Origin: Coprobacillaceae bacterium UN01-12pH3A
GTDB lineage: Bacteria > Bacillota_I > Bacilli_A > Erysipelotrichales > Coprobacillaceae
Assembly: GCA_027676805.1 (NCBI GenBank)
Contig: JAQENU010000002.1
Span: 186,001 to 250,000, forward strand
Direction: 5' to 3'
Length of the DNA: 64,000 nt
Part shown: positions 27,878-35,970 of the stretch, one piece after another
Numbering within the stretch: position 1 is the stretch's first letter
How the letters are laid out: each line of letters starts with the position of its first letter
Notes under the pieces: model-generated
What the model saw: only the letters and a program-made list of their open reading frames with translations
What the model was told of the DNA's origin: nothing
Database searches by the model: none
Program-made: the position numbers and the translations under genes

Positions 27878-27899
27878 CTACATAATGGATATTATGTTG
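27878..27899 (+). repeat. Left inverted repeat (IRL) of the switch
   Basis: A 22-bp recombination-site candidate: left arm CTACATAA, centre TGGATA, right arm TTATGTTG. Confidence 0.8.
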
Positions 27900-27912
27900 T
27901 TGTATAAACAAA

Positions 27913-27934
27913 AAAAGTGCCTTTCAGCACTTTT
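27913..27934 (-). terminator. Intrinsic terminator inside the invertible segment
   Basis: The stem AAAAGTGC / GCACTTTT with a 6-nt loop gives a run of seven T residues on the minus strand. In this orientation it would stop transcripts coming from the recombinase side before they reach the surface operon. Confidence 0.8.
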
Positions 27935-28041
27935 GTTAAGTTTTTTCATTTATCTGCAGGGCAAATTATTCCATATTATATATTCCTTATGACGAATTAT
28001 AAATAATTTTGTCATTTTTCTCTTGCCTAACTCCTACTAGT

Positions 28042-28069
28042 TTGGTAAGATGTAATTAGAAATTATAGT
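28042..28069 (+). promoter_or_regulatory. Promoter-like sequence inside the invertible segment (pointing away from the operon)
   Basis: TTGGTA at 28042-28047 and TATAGT at 28064-28069, spaced 16 bp. An overlapping pair, TTGCCT (28023) and TAAGAT (28046) with 17 bp, is an alternative. Both read rightward, away from the surface operon. After inversion between the repeats the -10 box would lie near 27927-27932 on the minus strand, giving a leader of about 175 nt before the Rrf2 start. Confidence 0.45.
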
Positions 28070-28096
28070 GACTTACAAATTTATTTTTATATTTTA

Positions 28097-28118
28097 CTAC
28101 ATAATATCCATTATGTAG
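28097..28118 (-). repeat. Right inverted repeat (IRR) of the switch
   Basis: The inverted copy of IRL with both arms perfect (CTACATAA and TTATGTAG) around the centre read in the opposite direction, 12 bp beyond the recombinase stop codon. Confidence 0.8.
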
Positions 28119-28130
28119 TTTTTTTATTTA

Positions 28131-28976
28131 TTAACTGCTGATCAGATCTAATCTTGATAGTTGTCGTTCGTATTCTATTCCTGTTGTCATCGTATAAATT
28201 CTTGTTGTTTCAATAGAGGAATGTCCTAATATGTCTGCCAATCTTACTAAATCCTTTTCTAATCGGTAATATGTAAAGGCAAACAAATGTCTGAGATTAT
28301 GTGGGAATACTTTGGTTCTTTCTACTTTTGCGTCAACACATAAATCTTTCATCATTGTCCAGATGTTGCTTCTATCCAATGCTTTTCCACTTCTTGTGAT
28401 AAAAATTGGACCTGTGGTTATATGTTCTTCTTTACAATAGCTGCTAAGCATTTTTCTCAGCTTTTTTTGTATAAAGATAATACGAATTTTTCCTTTATTA
28501 TTTATATAAGCTCTTCCTTCTTTCAAGGATTCTACAGTTAGGTAGCGATGTTCACTTACACGGATCCCGGTACTGCAAATCGTTTGCAGTAAAACATATA
28601 AACGTTTATTTTTCTTCTCTTTTGCACTTTGCAAGAGGCGATTATATTCTGCTTTTGTTAACTCTTTTGCTTCATCACAGATAATTCTTCTCTGCATTTT
28701 TAAAAGTTTTACTTTCAGTTCATGAAAGCTTAAAAAATCCCAAAAGCCATTTAATGCAACTAAAATACTATTAGTACTCGCCGGTTTATAATTTTTTGTA
28801 AGCATCTCTTTAAATTCCAAAACCTTTGTTTTAGTAATCAAAATGTCACCATTCATAAAGTCATAAAATTTATGGATATCACGGAGATATTTTTCTATTG
28901 TTTTAGTGCTCCTTTCCTCACTTAATAAATAAGTCTGGTAATCCTTAACAAAAGATTCGTAAATCAAAAATTCCAT
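28131..28976 (-). CDS. XerD-like tyrosine recombinase, probable invertase of the surface switch
   Basis: A 281-residue tyrosine recombinase with a SAM-like core-binding domain (about 1-95) and a complete catalytic domain: Arg139 (TGIRVSE), Lys in NNKGKIR, His226-x2-Arg229 (HNLRH), His252 (LGHSS) and nucleophile Tyr261 (TRIYT). Length and domains fit small phase-variation invertases as well as Xer. The ATG at 28976 follows AAAGGAG; a TTG two codons upstream is less likely. It stops 13 bp before the right inverted repeat, and no phage or transposon genes are near. It most likely flips the 27878-28118 segment. Confidence 0.88.
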   Translation of the reverse strand: MEFLIYESFVKDYQTYLLSEERSTKTIEKYLRDIHKFYDFMNGDILITKTKVLEFKEMLTKNYKPASTNSILVALNGFWDFLSFHELKVKLLKMQRRIICDEAKELTKAEYNRLLQSAKEKKNKRLYVLLQTICSTGIRVSEHRYLTVESLKEGRAYINNKGKIRIIFIQKKLRKMLSSYCKEEHITTGPIFITRSGKALDRSNIWTMMKDLCVDAKVERTKVFPHNLRHLFAFTYYRLEKDLVRLADILGHSSIETTRIYTMTTGIEYERQLSRLDLISS

Positions 28977-29407
28977 ATTCAACTCTCCTTTTTCATTATT
29001 ATGCCCTTATATTTATCATTTTATAATGTGTGTATTACTAAGTAAAAGAAAATCCTTTATTCGAGATTTTTTTATGATAGAAACACTTTTCTTTATAAAT
29101 TCTAAAACTAATTATCGCATTCCTACCAAAAAAAACAAGGTTATGGATTAGATACCTTAACCTATAAGAAGTGATTTTATAAATAATTATCCGCCATATG
29201 CTTCGTTATTATTTTAGTGTAGACTGAGATAATGAACAGCCAATTTCAAAAAGTGGAGTATCTGTTTTATATGTTTTAGTATACATATGCAGATCTTTTG
29301 TTATCAACATCAGAATTACTTCTTGTCCCCTTTACACTTCGTTTTTTAATTGTTATGGTAGTATTAACAACTATATTATTGAATTAATAAAAAAAGGGAG
29401 AGTAACT
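28977..29407. other. AT-rich intergenic region between recombinase and HAD gene
   Basis: There are 431 bp between divergent genes. It holds the recombinase promoter area, a weak AGGTTA/TAACCT inverted repeat at about 29129-29155 and, at its right end, a HAD promoter candidate, TTGTTA (29350-29355) with TATATT (29372-29377) spaced 16 bp. No open reading frame with a ribosome site, RNA gene or repeat was recognised. Confidence 0.6.
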
Positions 29408-30223
29408 ATGTATAAAATTATTGCGTGTGACTTAGATGAAACATTACTGAGTGATGATCGTTCTATTTCCAAAGAAAATATCGAAGCAATTCATAAAGCA
29501 AAGGCTTTAGGCGTTAAATTTGTTCCTGCCACAGGCAGAGGTTTCAATACAGTAGACAGCACATTGAAAGAATTGGGGCTGTTTGATCAAGAAAATGAAT
29601 ATGTGATTTCTTATAATGGAGGCGCTATTACAGAGAACAAAGGAAGCCGACTTCTGCATTTTGAAGGCATCTCTTTTGAATTGGCGAGCAAATTATATAA
29701 AAGAGGTTTAGAATATAATGTCTGTATTCACATTTATACAAAAGAAATGGTTTATGTTTACGGCTACACCAAAGAGGAAAAAGAATATCTGGCAAGCAGA
29801 ATGGAAGTCACTGAAATCTTTGATGACAATATTGATTTTCTAAAGGAACAAGAAATAGTAAAAGCCTTATATATGAATACCGACTACACCTATTTACAAC
29901 AGATTGAAGAAGATTTGAAGGATCTTACTCAGAACGTTGATGTGAGTTATTCTTCTAACCGCTATATTGAATTTAATCACAAAGGTGTTAATAAAGGTAA
30001 CGGTCTTCTTTCGTTAGCTGAACTTTTGGGAGTTAAACAAGAAGAAATGATCGCCATAGGGGATAACTACAATGATCTCTCAATGATCAAGGCGGCTGGA
30101 TTAGGAGTAGGCGTTAGAAATGTTGTAGATGGAATGAAAAAAGATTGTGACTATATTACAAAAGCAGATAATAATGAAAGTGCTGTTGCTGAGGTCATTC
30201 GTAAATTTATTTTAAAACTATAA
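29408..30223 (+). CDS. Cof-type HAD-IIB sugar phosphatase
   Basis: A 271-residue HAD hydrolase with motif I CDLDETLLSDD, Thr in PATGRGF, Lys in HKGVNKGNG, and motif IV GDNYNDLSMIK. It has a C2B cap. It is related in family to 13803-14660 but not a recent duplicate. The start follows AAAGGGAGAG. It is the last chromosomal gene before the mobile element. Confidence 0.9.
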   Translation: MYKIIACDLDETLLSDDRSISKENIEAIHKAKALGVKFVPATGRGFNTVDSTLKELGLFDQENEYVISYNGGAITENKGSRLLHFEGISFELASKLYKRGLEYNVCIHIYTKEMVYVYGYTKEEKEYLASRMEVTEIFDDNIDFLKEQEIVKALYMNTDYTYLQQIEEDLKDLTQNVDVSYSSNRYIEFNHKGVNKGNGLLSLAELLGVKQEEMIAIGDNYNDLSMIKAAGLGVGVRNVVDGMKKDCDYITKADNNESAVAEVIRKFILKL

Positions 30224-30262
30224 TCAATAAAATAACTTCATCATTACAGGCAGATAGTAAAA

Positions 30263-30306
30263 AGCTGTGTAATTATAAGCAGATGGCTTAATATACACAG
30301 TTTTTT
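30263..30306 (+). terminator. Intrinsic terminator of the HAD gene
   Basis: A long stem with outer arms AGCTGTGTA/TACACAG and inner TAAGC/GCTTA, followed by six T residues. The mobile element's left boundary must lie to the right of it. Confidence 0.7.
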
Positions 30307-30427
30307 CAATATTTAAATTCTATAAAGAAGATTACAAGAAAAAGTAAATCGCCTCTCTTATTTAATGCCAGCTTACTTTGCTGATGTGTGATAAAGAAGT
30401 AGTAGAAGTGTAAAAAATTTTGCCGTT

Positions 30428-30460
30428 CCTATCCGGCGTTTGCGCATTGCGCCGGATAGG
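30428..30460 (-). terminator. Intrinsic terminator of the element's recombinase operon
   Basis: The perfect 11-bp stem CCTATCCGGCG / CGCCGGATAGG has an inner GCGCA/TGCGC dyad, with a T run a few bases further on the minus strand. It may also form part of the element end. Confidence 0.65.
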
Positions 30461-30468
30461 TCGGGCGG

Positions 30469-32079
30469 TCATTCGGGCAGGTCTACCTTGCCAACGAAAG
30501 AGTAATAAATATCAATGTCCTGTCTGCGTGTGCCGTTCTCGTCATAGCTGCACTCATGCACAACGATTTTCTCCACAAACTCACGCAAAAGGGTAGGGGT
30601 AAGTTCTTCAAAGCTGGTGTACTTGCGGACAACATTCATAAACTTTTCTGCGTTTACCGTGGCTTCCTGCGCTTTGGAAAGCTCTGCCCGGATAGCGGCG
30701 GCTCTCTCTTTCAGTTCTTTCTGCTCGGCTTCATAGTCTGCCGACAGCTCCGTGAAACGCTCGTCTGAAATGCGCCCGGTCACGCTGTCCTCATACAGCC
30801 GCTTGAAGATAGCGGATAACTCGCTGATACGCTTCTCGGCGGCTTCCAGCTCCTTTTTCCTTGCGGCGTTCCTGCGCTTGCCCCCGTCCTCGTTCTGCTC
30901 GATCAGCAGCTTCATAAACCGGGCTTCGTGCTTCGCTGCATAGCTGGTGACTTTCCGCAGATTGTCGGTCACTCCGGCGGTCAACAGGTCGGTGCGGATA
31001 AAGTGCGCCGTACAGTCACGGGTACGCTTCTTGTAGCTCCCGCAGATATAACAATCCTGCTTGCGGGTGGCGTTCTGGTAACGCTGCTGGTAAAGGACGC
31101 TGCCGCAGTCGGCACAAAAGAGTATGCCGGAGAATAAGCCCACTTCATCATAGCGGTTCGGGCGTTTGCGCTGCTTGCGTAACTCCTGCACACGCTCCCA
31201 CATCTGGGTGTCAATGATAGGCTCATGGTGGTTCTCGAAAATCGCCTGTTTCTCAATGGGGTTCTCTACGCTGTGCTTGGTCTTGTAGGACGGCTTCTCC
31301 GTCTTGAAGTTTACCAGACAGCCCGTGTACTCCCTGTTTTCAAGGATATGTACCACGGTATTGGTCGCCCACTTGCACTCATAGCCGGGGTGGTAGCGGC
31401 GGGTGCTTCCCGTCCGACGGTATTCCAGCGTTCCCGGCGTGGGGATCTCCTGCTCTGTGAGCATACGGGCTATCTTGGTCGGCCCGTTCCCGGCAAGGCA
31501 CAAGCTGTAAATCTGCCGCACAACAGGGGCGGCTTCCCCGTCAATGATAAAATTTTCGTCCTCGTCCATAAAGTAGCCGTATACGGGTTTGCTCGTGACG
31601 GGCTTCCCGCTCATACCCTTAGACCGTTTTACTGCTTTGATTTTCTTGCTCGTATCTCTCACCAGCCATTCGTTAAAAATGTTCCGCAGAGGGGCAAAAT
31701 CATTGTCGCCCTGTGCGCTGTCCACTCCGTCATTGATAGCGATAAAGCGGACGCCTTTCTGTGGGAAAATCATTTCCGTATACATTCCCACTTGCAGATA
31801 GTTTCGCCCTAACCGTGACATATCCTTGACGATAACGGTGCCGACTTTTCCGGCTTCAATGTCCGCAAGCATGGCTTGAAAACCGGGTCTTTGGAAGTTC
31901 GCCCCAGAATAACCGTCATCTGTGTACCATTGCAGATTGGAAAAGCCGTTCTGCTTCGCATAGGTTTCAAGAATACGCTTCTGGTTTGAAATAGAATTGC
32001 TCTCACCTTGCAGCTCGTCCTCGTGGGATAATCTCGGATAAAGGGCGGTAATAAGGTTTCGGGTGGTCTGTCTTAACAT
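30469..32079 (-). CDS. Large serine recombinase of the mobile element (TnpX/TndX-like)
   Basis: A 536-residue recombinase. The resolvase domain carries the catalytic Ser in YPRLSHEDE, the Arg pair in SRLGRNYLQ, and GYSGANFQRPGF. The recombinase domain follows, then a zinc-ribbon-like part (CADCGSVLYQQ...CYICGSYKKRTRDC), and a coiled coil (about 395-470) typical of this class. It would excise and insert the element. The start was set at the ATG at 32079, 7 nt after GGAGG; the upstream in-frame ATG overlaps that ribosome site. It lies at the left end with TnpW next to it, as in Tn4451-type elements. Confidence 0.9.
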   Translation of the reverse strand: MLRQTTRNLITALYPRLSHEDELQGESNSISNQKRILETYAKQNGFSNLQWYTDDGYSGANFQRPGFQAMLADIEAGKVGTVIVKDMSRLGRNYLQVGMYTEMIFPQKGVRFIAINDGVDSAQGDNDFAPLRNIFNEWLVRDTSKKIKAVKRSKGMSGKPVTSKPVYGYFMDEDENFIIDGEAAPVVRQIYSLCLAGNGPTKIARMLTEQEIPTPGTLEYRRTGSTRRYHPGYECKWATNTVVHILENREYTGCLVNFKTEKPSYKTKHSVENPIEKQAIFENHHEPIIDTQMWERVQELRKQRKRPNRYDEVGLFSGILFCADCGSVLYQQRYQNATRKQDCYICGSYKKRTRDCTAHFIRTDLLTAGVTDNLRKVTSYAAKHEARFMKLLIEQNEDGGKRRNAARKKELEAAEKRISELSAIFKRLYEDSVTGRISDERFTELSADYEAEQKELKERAAAIRAELSKAQEATVNAEKFMNVVRKYTSFEELTPTLLREFVEKIVVHECSYDENGTRRQDIDIYYSFVGKVDLPE

Positions 32080-32179
32080 AGTGTCCTCCATTTCCGACAG
32101 CCAGCCCCACTATTCCGTATGACTATCATACCACACGCCGGGGCTGGCTGTACAGTCCTTTCTGCTTCTTTACGTCCCG

Positions 32180-32362
32180 TCAAATTGCCGATTTTTGTGT
32201 AGCAGCTTCCGCTTCCAGCACTTTCAGCATTTTATCGGCGGCGGTGGCGGTGGTGTCCTGCTTGAAATAGCCGGAAACGACAAGGACAGAATTACCTATG
32301 CGGATTTCCGTCACGCAATCCGGGCGGCGGGTGCTGCGGTCATTCTTTGGGGTGTTGGTCAT
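32180..32362 (-). CDS. tnpW: TnpW family transposon-encoded protein
   Basis: A 60-residue protein (MTNTPKNDRS..., core EIRIGNSVLVVSGYFKQDTTATAADKMLKVLEAE) matching the small TnpW proteins carried next to TnpX-type recombinases. The function is unknown, though it resembles a DNA-modulating accessory factor in size and place. It starts at 32362 after GAAAGGAG and overlaps the upstream ATPase gene by 4 bp. Confidence 0.8.
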   Translation of the reverse strand: MTNTPKNDRSTRRPDCVTEIRIGNSVLVVSGYFKQDTTATAADKMLKVLEAEAATQKSAI

Positions 32363-33216
32363 AGGCGGCTCTCCTTTCTGTTCATCAGCTTTTTCAGTTG
32401 TCCCATTTTCTCCTGCGCCGTGGCTTTTCGGAAGTTGCTCCCGGTAAAGCGGACAGGAGAACACATTTCAATCAGACGGTCATAAATGCGGGCGTGGGCG
32501 GTGTCCTCCGGGTGCTGCAAGTCCTCCAGCGTGAGATTAGTCGTGACGATCAGCGGCCTGCCGCTGCGGTAACGGCTGTCAATCACGTTGTAGACCTGCT
32601 CTAAGCCGTATTCCGTTCCCCGTTCCATTCCAAAATCGTCAAGGATAAGCAGCGGGAAGCTGCAAAGTCGGGAGATATATTCATTCCTGCCCTCAAAGCT
32701 GGCGGCAAGGTCACCCAATATCAATGCAAAGTTTGTCATGCACACGGGGATTTCACGCTCCATAAGGGCATTTGCGATACAGCCCGCAAAATAGCTCTTG
32801 CCTGTGCCAACGCCGCCCCATAGCAGATAGCCAATGTTGCGCTCTTTCATGGTTTCCCAGTTCTCCACATAGAAATGGGCGTGTTCCATTTGCGGGCACT
32901 TGCCGTTGTCGTTCTCAAACGTCCAGCCCTGCATAGCCGGGTCTGTAAAGCCCCGCCGCTTCAACCGCTCGACAGTTTCAAGGTGACTGCGCTGTTTCTC
33001 TGCGGCTTCCCGTTCCTCACGCTCTGCCCGCTGGCAGTCACATTCTGCCGGGTGGCGGTCACGCCCCAGCCATGCGGCGGTTTCTTTGGGGAAATAGCCC
33101 TCTTTGGGCTTGTGGCACTTCCCGCAGTATAAAAGCCCGTCCTCGCCGGTGTAGTCCTCCGGCTCCGGCGTGGTGTCGGTCATATTCAAAATCATTTCAT
33201 CAAATCCATTCGTCAT
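32359..33216 (-). CDS. DnaC-like ATP-binding protein (helicase loader)
   Basis: A 285-residue AAA+ protein with an N-terminal zinc-like segment (CGKCHKPKEGYF...PAECDCQ), Walker A GGVGTGKSYFAG, Walker B LLILDDFGMERG and sensor I VTTNLTLEDL. DnaC/DnaI-like loaders place the replicative helicase. Together with the overlapping replisome organiser it suggests the element replicates while mobile. The start overlaps the upstream stop by 4 bp (ATGA). Confidence 0.87.
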   Translation of the reverse strand: MTNGFDEMILNMTDTTPEPEDYTGEDGLLYCGKCHKPKEGYFPKETAAWLGRDRHPAECDCQRAEREEREAAEKQRSHLETVERLKRRGFTDPAMQGWTFENDNGKCPQMEHAHFYVENWETMKERNIGYLLWGGVGTGKSYFAGCIANALMEREIPVCMTNFALILGDLAASFEGRNEYISRLCSFPLLILDDFGMERGTEYGLEQVYNVIDSRYRSGRPLIVTTNLTLEDLQHPEDTAHARIYDRLIEMCSPVRFTGSNFRKATAQEKMGQLKKLMNRKESRL

Positions 33217-33971
33217 AAGCTCTCGCCCTCCTTACAGGTATAATCGGGTATGCCCTTTTTCGGGGCTTTCTTGGCTGCGTCCTCCTGCGCCCACTTGAAA
33301 ATCGTGGCTGCATGGCTCTTGTATTTCCTCCCGCTGGAAGCGATATGGCAGGATAGGCGGTCAATGTAATACTCCCACTTGCCGGGAAGCTCTGTTTTCA
33401 GCCCGTCAAGCTCCGTATCGGAAAGAATGACATTGTGGTATCTGCCATAGGCGGCGGGGGCGGGGTGTCCCGTTTCTAACTCTCTCTCTTTTTCTATTTC
33501 TATATCTATCTCTTTCTCTATCTCTATCTCTGGTGGACAAATGTCCGCTCGATATGGTGGACATTTGTCCGCCCCTGTCTGCGGCAGGGCTTTTTGTTCC
33601 TGCAAAGCCAGCCGCGCCCTGCGCTTGCGCTCCCCCTCGGTAGAGGACTGGCCGATTAAAAGCTCAATGTTGCTCATGTAGAGTGCGCCGCTTGGCAAAG
33701 GCTCCACAAGCCCCAGCTTCATAAAGATTTTCAAAGCTCTCTCTACGGTACCTACCTGCTGGCGGGTAATGGTCGCAATCATCTGGGCGGTGTAGGGGAT
33801 ATTCTCGTCAAGCTGCAATTTCCCGCCGTTTTTCAGCGATTTCAAGTACAGCTTCAAGAGAATGTTGGAATAGATAACGCCGTCCTGCATACTTTCCAGC
33901 AGAACGATTGCATCATCGTCAAAATAGCTCTCTTTCAGCTTGAGGTAGTAATATTTGCGGTTATCTGCCAT
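33213..33971 (-). CDS. Phage-type replisome organiser protein
   Basis: A 252-residue protein whose N-terminal winged-helix domain (KYYYLKLKESYFDDDAIVLLESMQDG, YSNILLKLYLKSLKNGGKL) matches the phage replisome organiser N-terminal family, which binds the origin and recruits the loader. A low-complexity Glu/Ile linker at about 160-180 is encoded by a pyrimidine-repeat tract. The C-terminal helical part ends with KWAQEDAAKKAPKKG. The start at 33971 follows AAAGGAGG. It acts with the DnaC-like gene it overlaps. Confidence 0.82.
   Translation of the reverse strand: MADNRKYYYLKLKESYFDDDAIVLLESMQDGVIYSNILLKLYLKSLKNGGKLQLDENIPYTAQMIATITRQQVGTVERALKIFMKLGLVEPLPSGALYMSNIELLIGQSSTEGERKRRARLALQEQKALPQTGADKCPPYRADICPPEIEIEKEIDIEIEKERELETGHPAPAAYGRYHNVILSDTELDGLKTELPGKWEYYIDRLSCHIASSGRKYKSHAATIFKWAQEDAAKKAPKKGIPDYTCKEGESL
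33480..33540. repeat. Low-complexity pyrimidine/purine tract within the replisome organiser gene
   Basis: About 60 bp of irregular TCTCTTTC / TATCTC repeats encoding an alternating Glu-Ile/Lys linker. Such tracts are prone to slippage and would change linker length or frame. Confidence 0.7.
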
Positions 33972-34152
33972 AGGCTGCGTCCTCCTTTTTCCAGCGTTTG
34001 GAATAATAGCGAGGGCATAGTATGATAACCGCCCGGAAGCTCTGTTTGCAGTCACGGGTGCAGCCCCGGCATAGGTCGTTGTAAGTGATACGGTTGCGGT
34101 GGTTGAGGAAGAAAGACCATTCCAGCCGCCGCTTCTTGCTCATTCTCGGCAA
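33961..34152 (-). CDS. Small basic cysteine-containing element protein
   Basis: A 63-residue basic protein with Cys-x2-Cys-x3-Cys (LCRGCTRDCKQ) and one later Cys, possibly a metal knuckle. The likely start is TTG at 34152, 7 nt after AGGAG; an ATG three codons in is spaced too far from the ribosome site. It overlaps the start of the replisome organiser by 11 bp. The function is unknown. Its operon place suggests a DNA-binding accessory to replication or mobilisation. Confidence 0.65.
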   Translation of the reverse strand: MPRMSKKRRLEWSFFLNHRNRITYNDLCRGCTRDCKQSFRAVIILCPRYYSKRWKKEDAAYGR

Positions 34153-34338
34153 TGGTAAGCTCCTTTCTGCCGTTCCTATCGGTGTAGCGGGATAGGGGGC
34201 ATTTTCTGTATGTTCTCGGTATCATTTTCGGGCTTTTTCTGCCCTGTAAGCCCCGTTTGGAAGTCGGGGAGTATTGCGGTAAGGGTTCATATCATACCTG
34301 TATTTTTGTAGGGTTTCGGTATCATTTCGGGGCGGTCT

Positions 34339-35970
34339 TTAACGCTCCTGTTCACGCTTTTTCTGCTGGCTCGGTGCGCCCCTTAAAATCTGGTCGATAT
34401 TGCGTCTGACTGTCTGAAGCTCCTGCGCCCGCTGGCGTTTCTCCCGGTAGTCGTTATATCCGGCGTTCTTCTGGACGGTAAGCTGCTCAATCTCCCTTTG
34501 CAGGGCTTTGCTGGCTGGCAGCTTGGTTATTCCATGCTCCCGGAAATAACGGGCGGCTGTGTCCGCTATGATAAAATCGCTTTCGTGCTGTTCCCGGTAG
34601 GCTCTCCGGGCTTTCTCCGATTTCTGCGCTTTCAGACCGTCACGGGCGGGCTTCGTGCCGATATAGCCCAAAAGGTTGCGCTGCAATTCCTTTTTCTCCC
34701 GGATAGCGGCTTCCAGCCCTTTCAGTCCGGCAAGGCTCTCCTGCGTGGCGGTGTTGGCTGCGGAAATGGCAGCGTCCAGCTCGTCCGGGGAAGAAAAGCC
34801 ATACTGCTGGTAGAGCATGAGGGTAGCCGACATCTGTTTGAGGTTGTGCATGGTCGCCCACTTCTCATAGCCCCGTCCTTTCCCCTCGGCTCGCTTGGCG
34901 GCTATGTCTACCATGCGCTGTACAGCGTCATTGTTCGGGGCGTTTTTCGCTTCTTTTTTCGTCCGTAAGCGGTCTTTGATACTGCCGGGGTATTCCGCTA
35001 TGGCTGCGGGTTTTTCGGCGGCTCTGGCGGCGTTCTGCTCCAAAACGGAGAGGACAGCAGCCCGGTCAAAATCGTCCCCCAGCTTCCGGGCGGTAATTGG
35101 CTTCGTCCTGTCCGGCGTGAGGTAACTTAGCCGCCCCCGGCTCTCCTTGACGGTCACACCATGCCGGAGAAGCAGGGCGGCAAACTCATCAAAGCCGGAA
35201 GCAGCGGCAAGGGCTTCCCGGATAGTCCGGCGCAGCTTCGCCTTATCCGTTTCAAACTTGGTCTGCCGGGGCGCGATACCGTCCGCAGCAATAGGGGCGT
35301 TGGCTCTGTCAAGGGCAGCCTGTCCTTTCTTCTGCGCCCAATACTCACGCTCGGTAATGCGTTCTTTGCTGCCGTTCAAAAGGTCTATCTGGTAAAGCCC
35401 CTCGCTGTGGCACATCTCCATGACTTCGGCTTTCAGATAGTTCATAGCTGCGTCCGTACAGCGGTGCTTGCAGCCTGCTTTCCTGTCCGCTGGCCTGTCC
35501 ATGTGGGGCAGCATGGGAACCTCCGCAATCCGCAGACTGTTAATGACGATATGCACATGGATATTTTCGGTGTGGCTGTGTCCGTCCGGGTGGGTGCAGA
35601 CAAGGGCCTGGTGTCCGGGGAAATGCTCGGCGCAGAACTTCTCGCCCAGCTCCTGCGCCCGATCAACGGTCAAGCCGTTGTCCGGGCCGTCCCGTGGGTC
35701 AAAGCTGATGATGTAGTGGTGGCTCTTTACGTCCTCCCGTTTCTGGTTCTTGCCGTAGCGGAGATTGGAGCGCATACAGGCAACGGCAAAATCCTCCCCG
35801 CCACAATTCAGAGAGGATATGCGGTAGTCTACCCTCGGTATGAGCCGCCCGTCTGCGTCAAGGGTGGGCTTCATGGTAAACTCGTCATGCTCGAATGTGA
35901 GGTATTTTTCAGCGTCCCCGTAGTTGGCATTTTTAGAGCTGATATGTTTGAGTATCGCCAACGGCTTCAC
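34339..35970 (-). CDS. Relaxase/mobilisation nuclease (MobP/TnpZ-like)
   Basis: A 543-residue relaxase. The N-terminal domain has the conserved HHYIISFDP and the metal-binding triad HTENIHVHIVINS (HxHxH type), typical of the MobA/VirD2-like MOBP group. The active-site Tyr is probably in the NANYGDAEKYLTF segment. The C-terminal half (about 330-540) is helical and charged. It would nick at oriT and lead transfer. The start is GTG at 35970 or TTG at 35961, both near AGGTG. It overlaps mobC by 38 bp. Confidence 0.9.
   Translation of the reverse strand: MKPLAILKHISSKNANYGDAEKYLTFEHDEFTMKPTLDADGRLIPRVDYRISSLNCGGEDFAVACMRSNLRYGKNQKREDVKSHHYIISFDPRDGPDNGLTVDRAQELGEKFCAEHFPGHQALVCTHPDGHSHTENIHVHIVINSLRIAEVPMLPHMDRPADRKAGCKHRCTDAAMNYLKAEVMEMCHSEGLYQIDLLNGSKERITEREYWAQKKGQAALDRANAPIAADGIAPRQTKFETDKAKLRRTIREALAAASGFDEFAALLLRHGVTVKESRGRLSYLTPDRTKPITARKLGDDFDRAAVLSVLEQNAARAAEKPAAIAEYPGSIKDRLRTKKEAKNAPNNDAVQRMVDIAAKRAEGKGRGYEKWATMHNLKQMSATLMLYQQYGFSSPDELDAAISAANTATQESLAGLKGLEAAIREKKELQRNLLGYIGTKPARDGLKAQKSEKARRAYREQHESDFIIADTAARYFREHGITKLPASKALQREIEQLTVQKNAGYNDYREKRQRAQELQTVRRNIDQILRGAPSQQKKREQER

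Larger units (their letters stand above)
27878..28118. repeat. Candidate invertible DNA segment bounded by 22-bp inverted repeats
   Basis: The site at 27878-27899 and the reverse complement of 28097-28118 match at 21 of 22 positions, with one further matching base at each end. Each site is itself a dyad, arms CTACATAA and TTATGTAG around an asymmetric 6-bp centre TGGATA, the layout of a Xer-type core site. In the left copy one arm ends in TTG instead of TAG. The 197 bp between them hold a terminator and promoter-like sequences. The recombinase gene ends 13 bp to the right, and the surface operon starts 132 bp to the left. This is the hallmark of a promoter inversion switch. Confidence 0.8.

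Noticed and set aside
28131..28976. The tyrosine recombinase as integrase of a prophage or of the tet element
   Set aside because: There are no phage or transposon genes around it, the tet element has its own serine recombinase, and inverted sites lie directly beside it.
28131..28976. The recombinase as the chromosomal XerC or XerD
   Set aside because: Possible by sequence class, but its own adjacent inverted pair of sites and the surface operon favour a dedicated invertase. Not fully excluded without the rest of the genome.
31225..31812. Long plus-strand frame opposite the serine recombinase
   Set aside because: GC-rich shadow frame; the minus strand carries all recombinase motifs and no ribosome site fits the plus frame.
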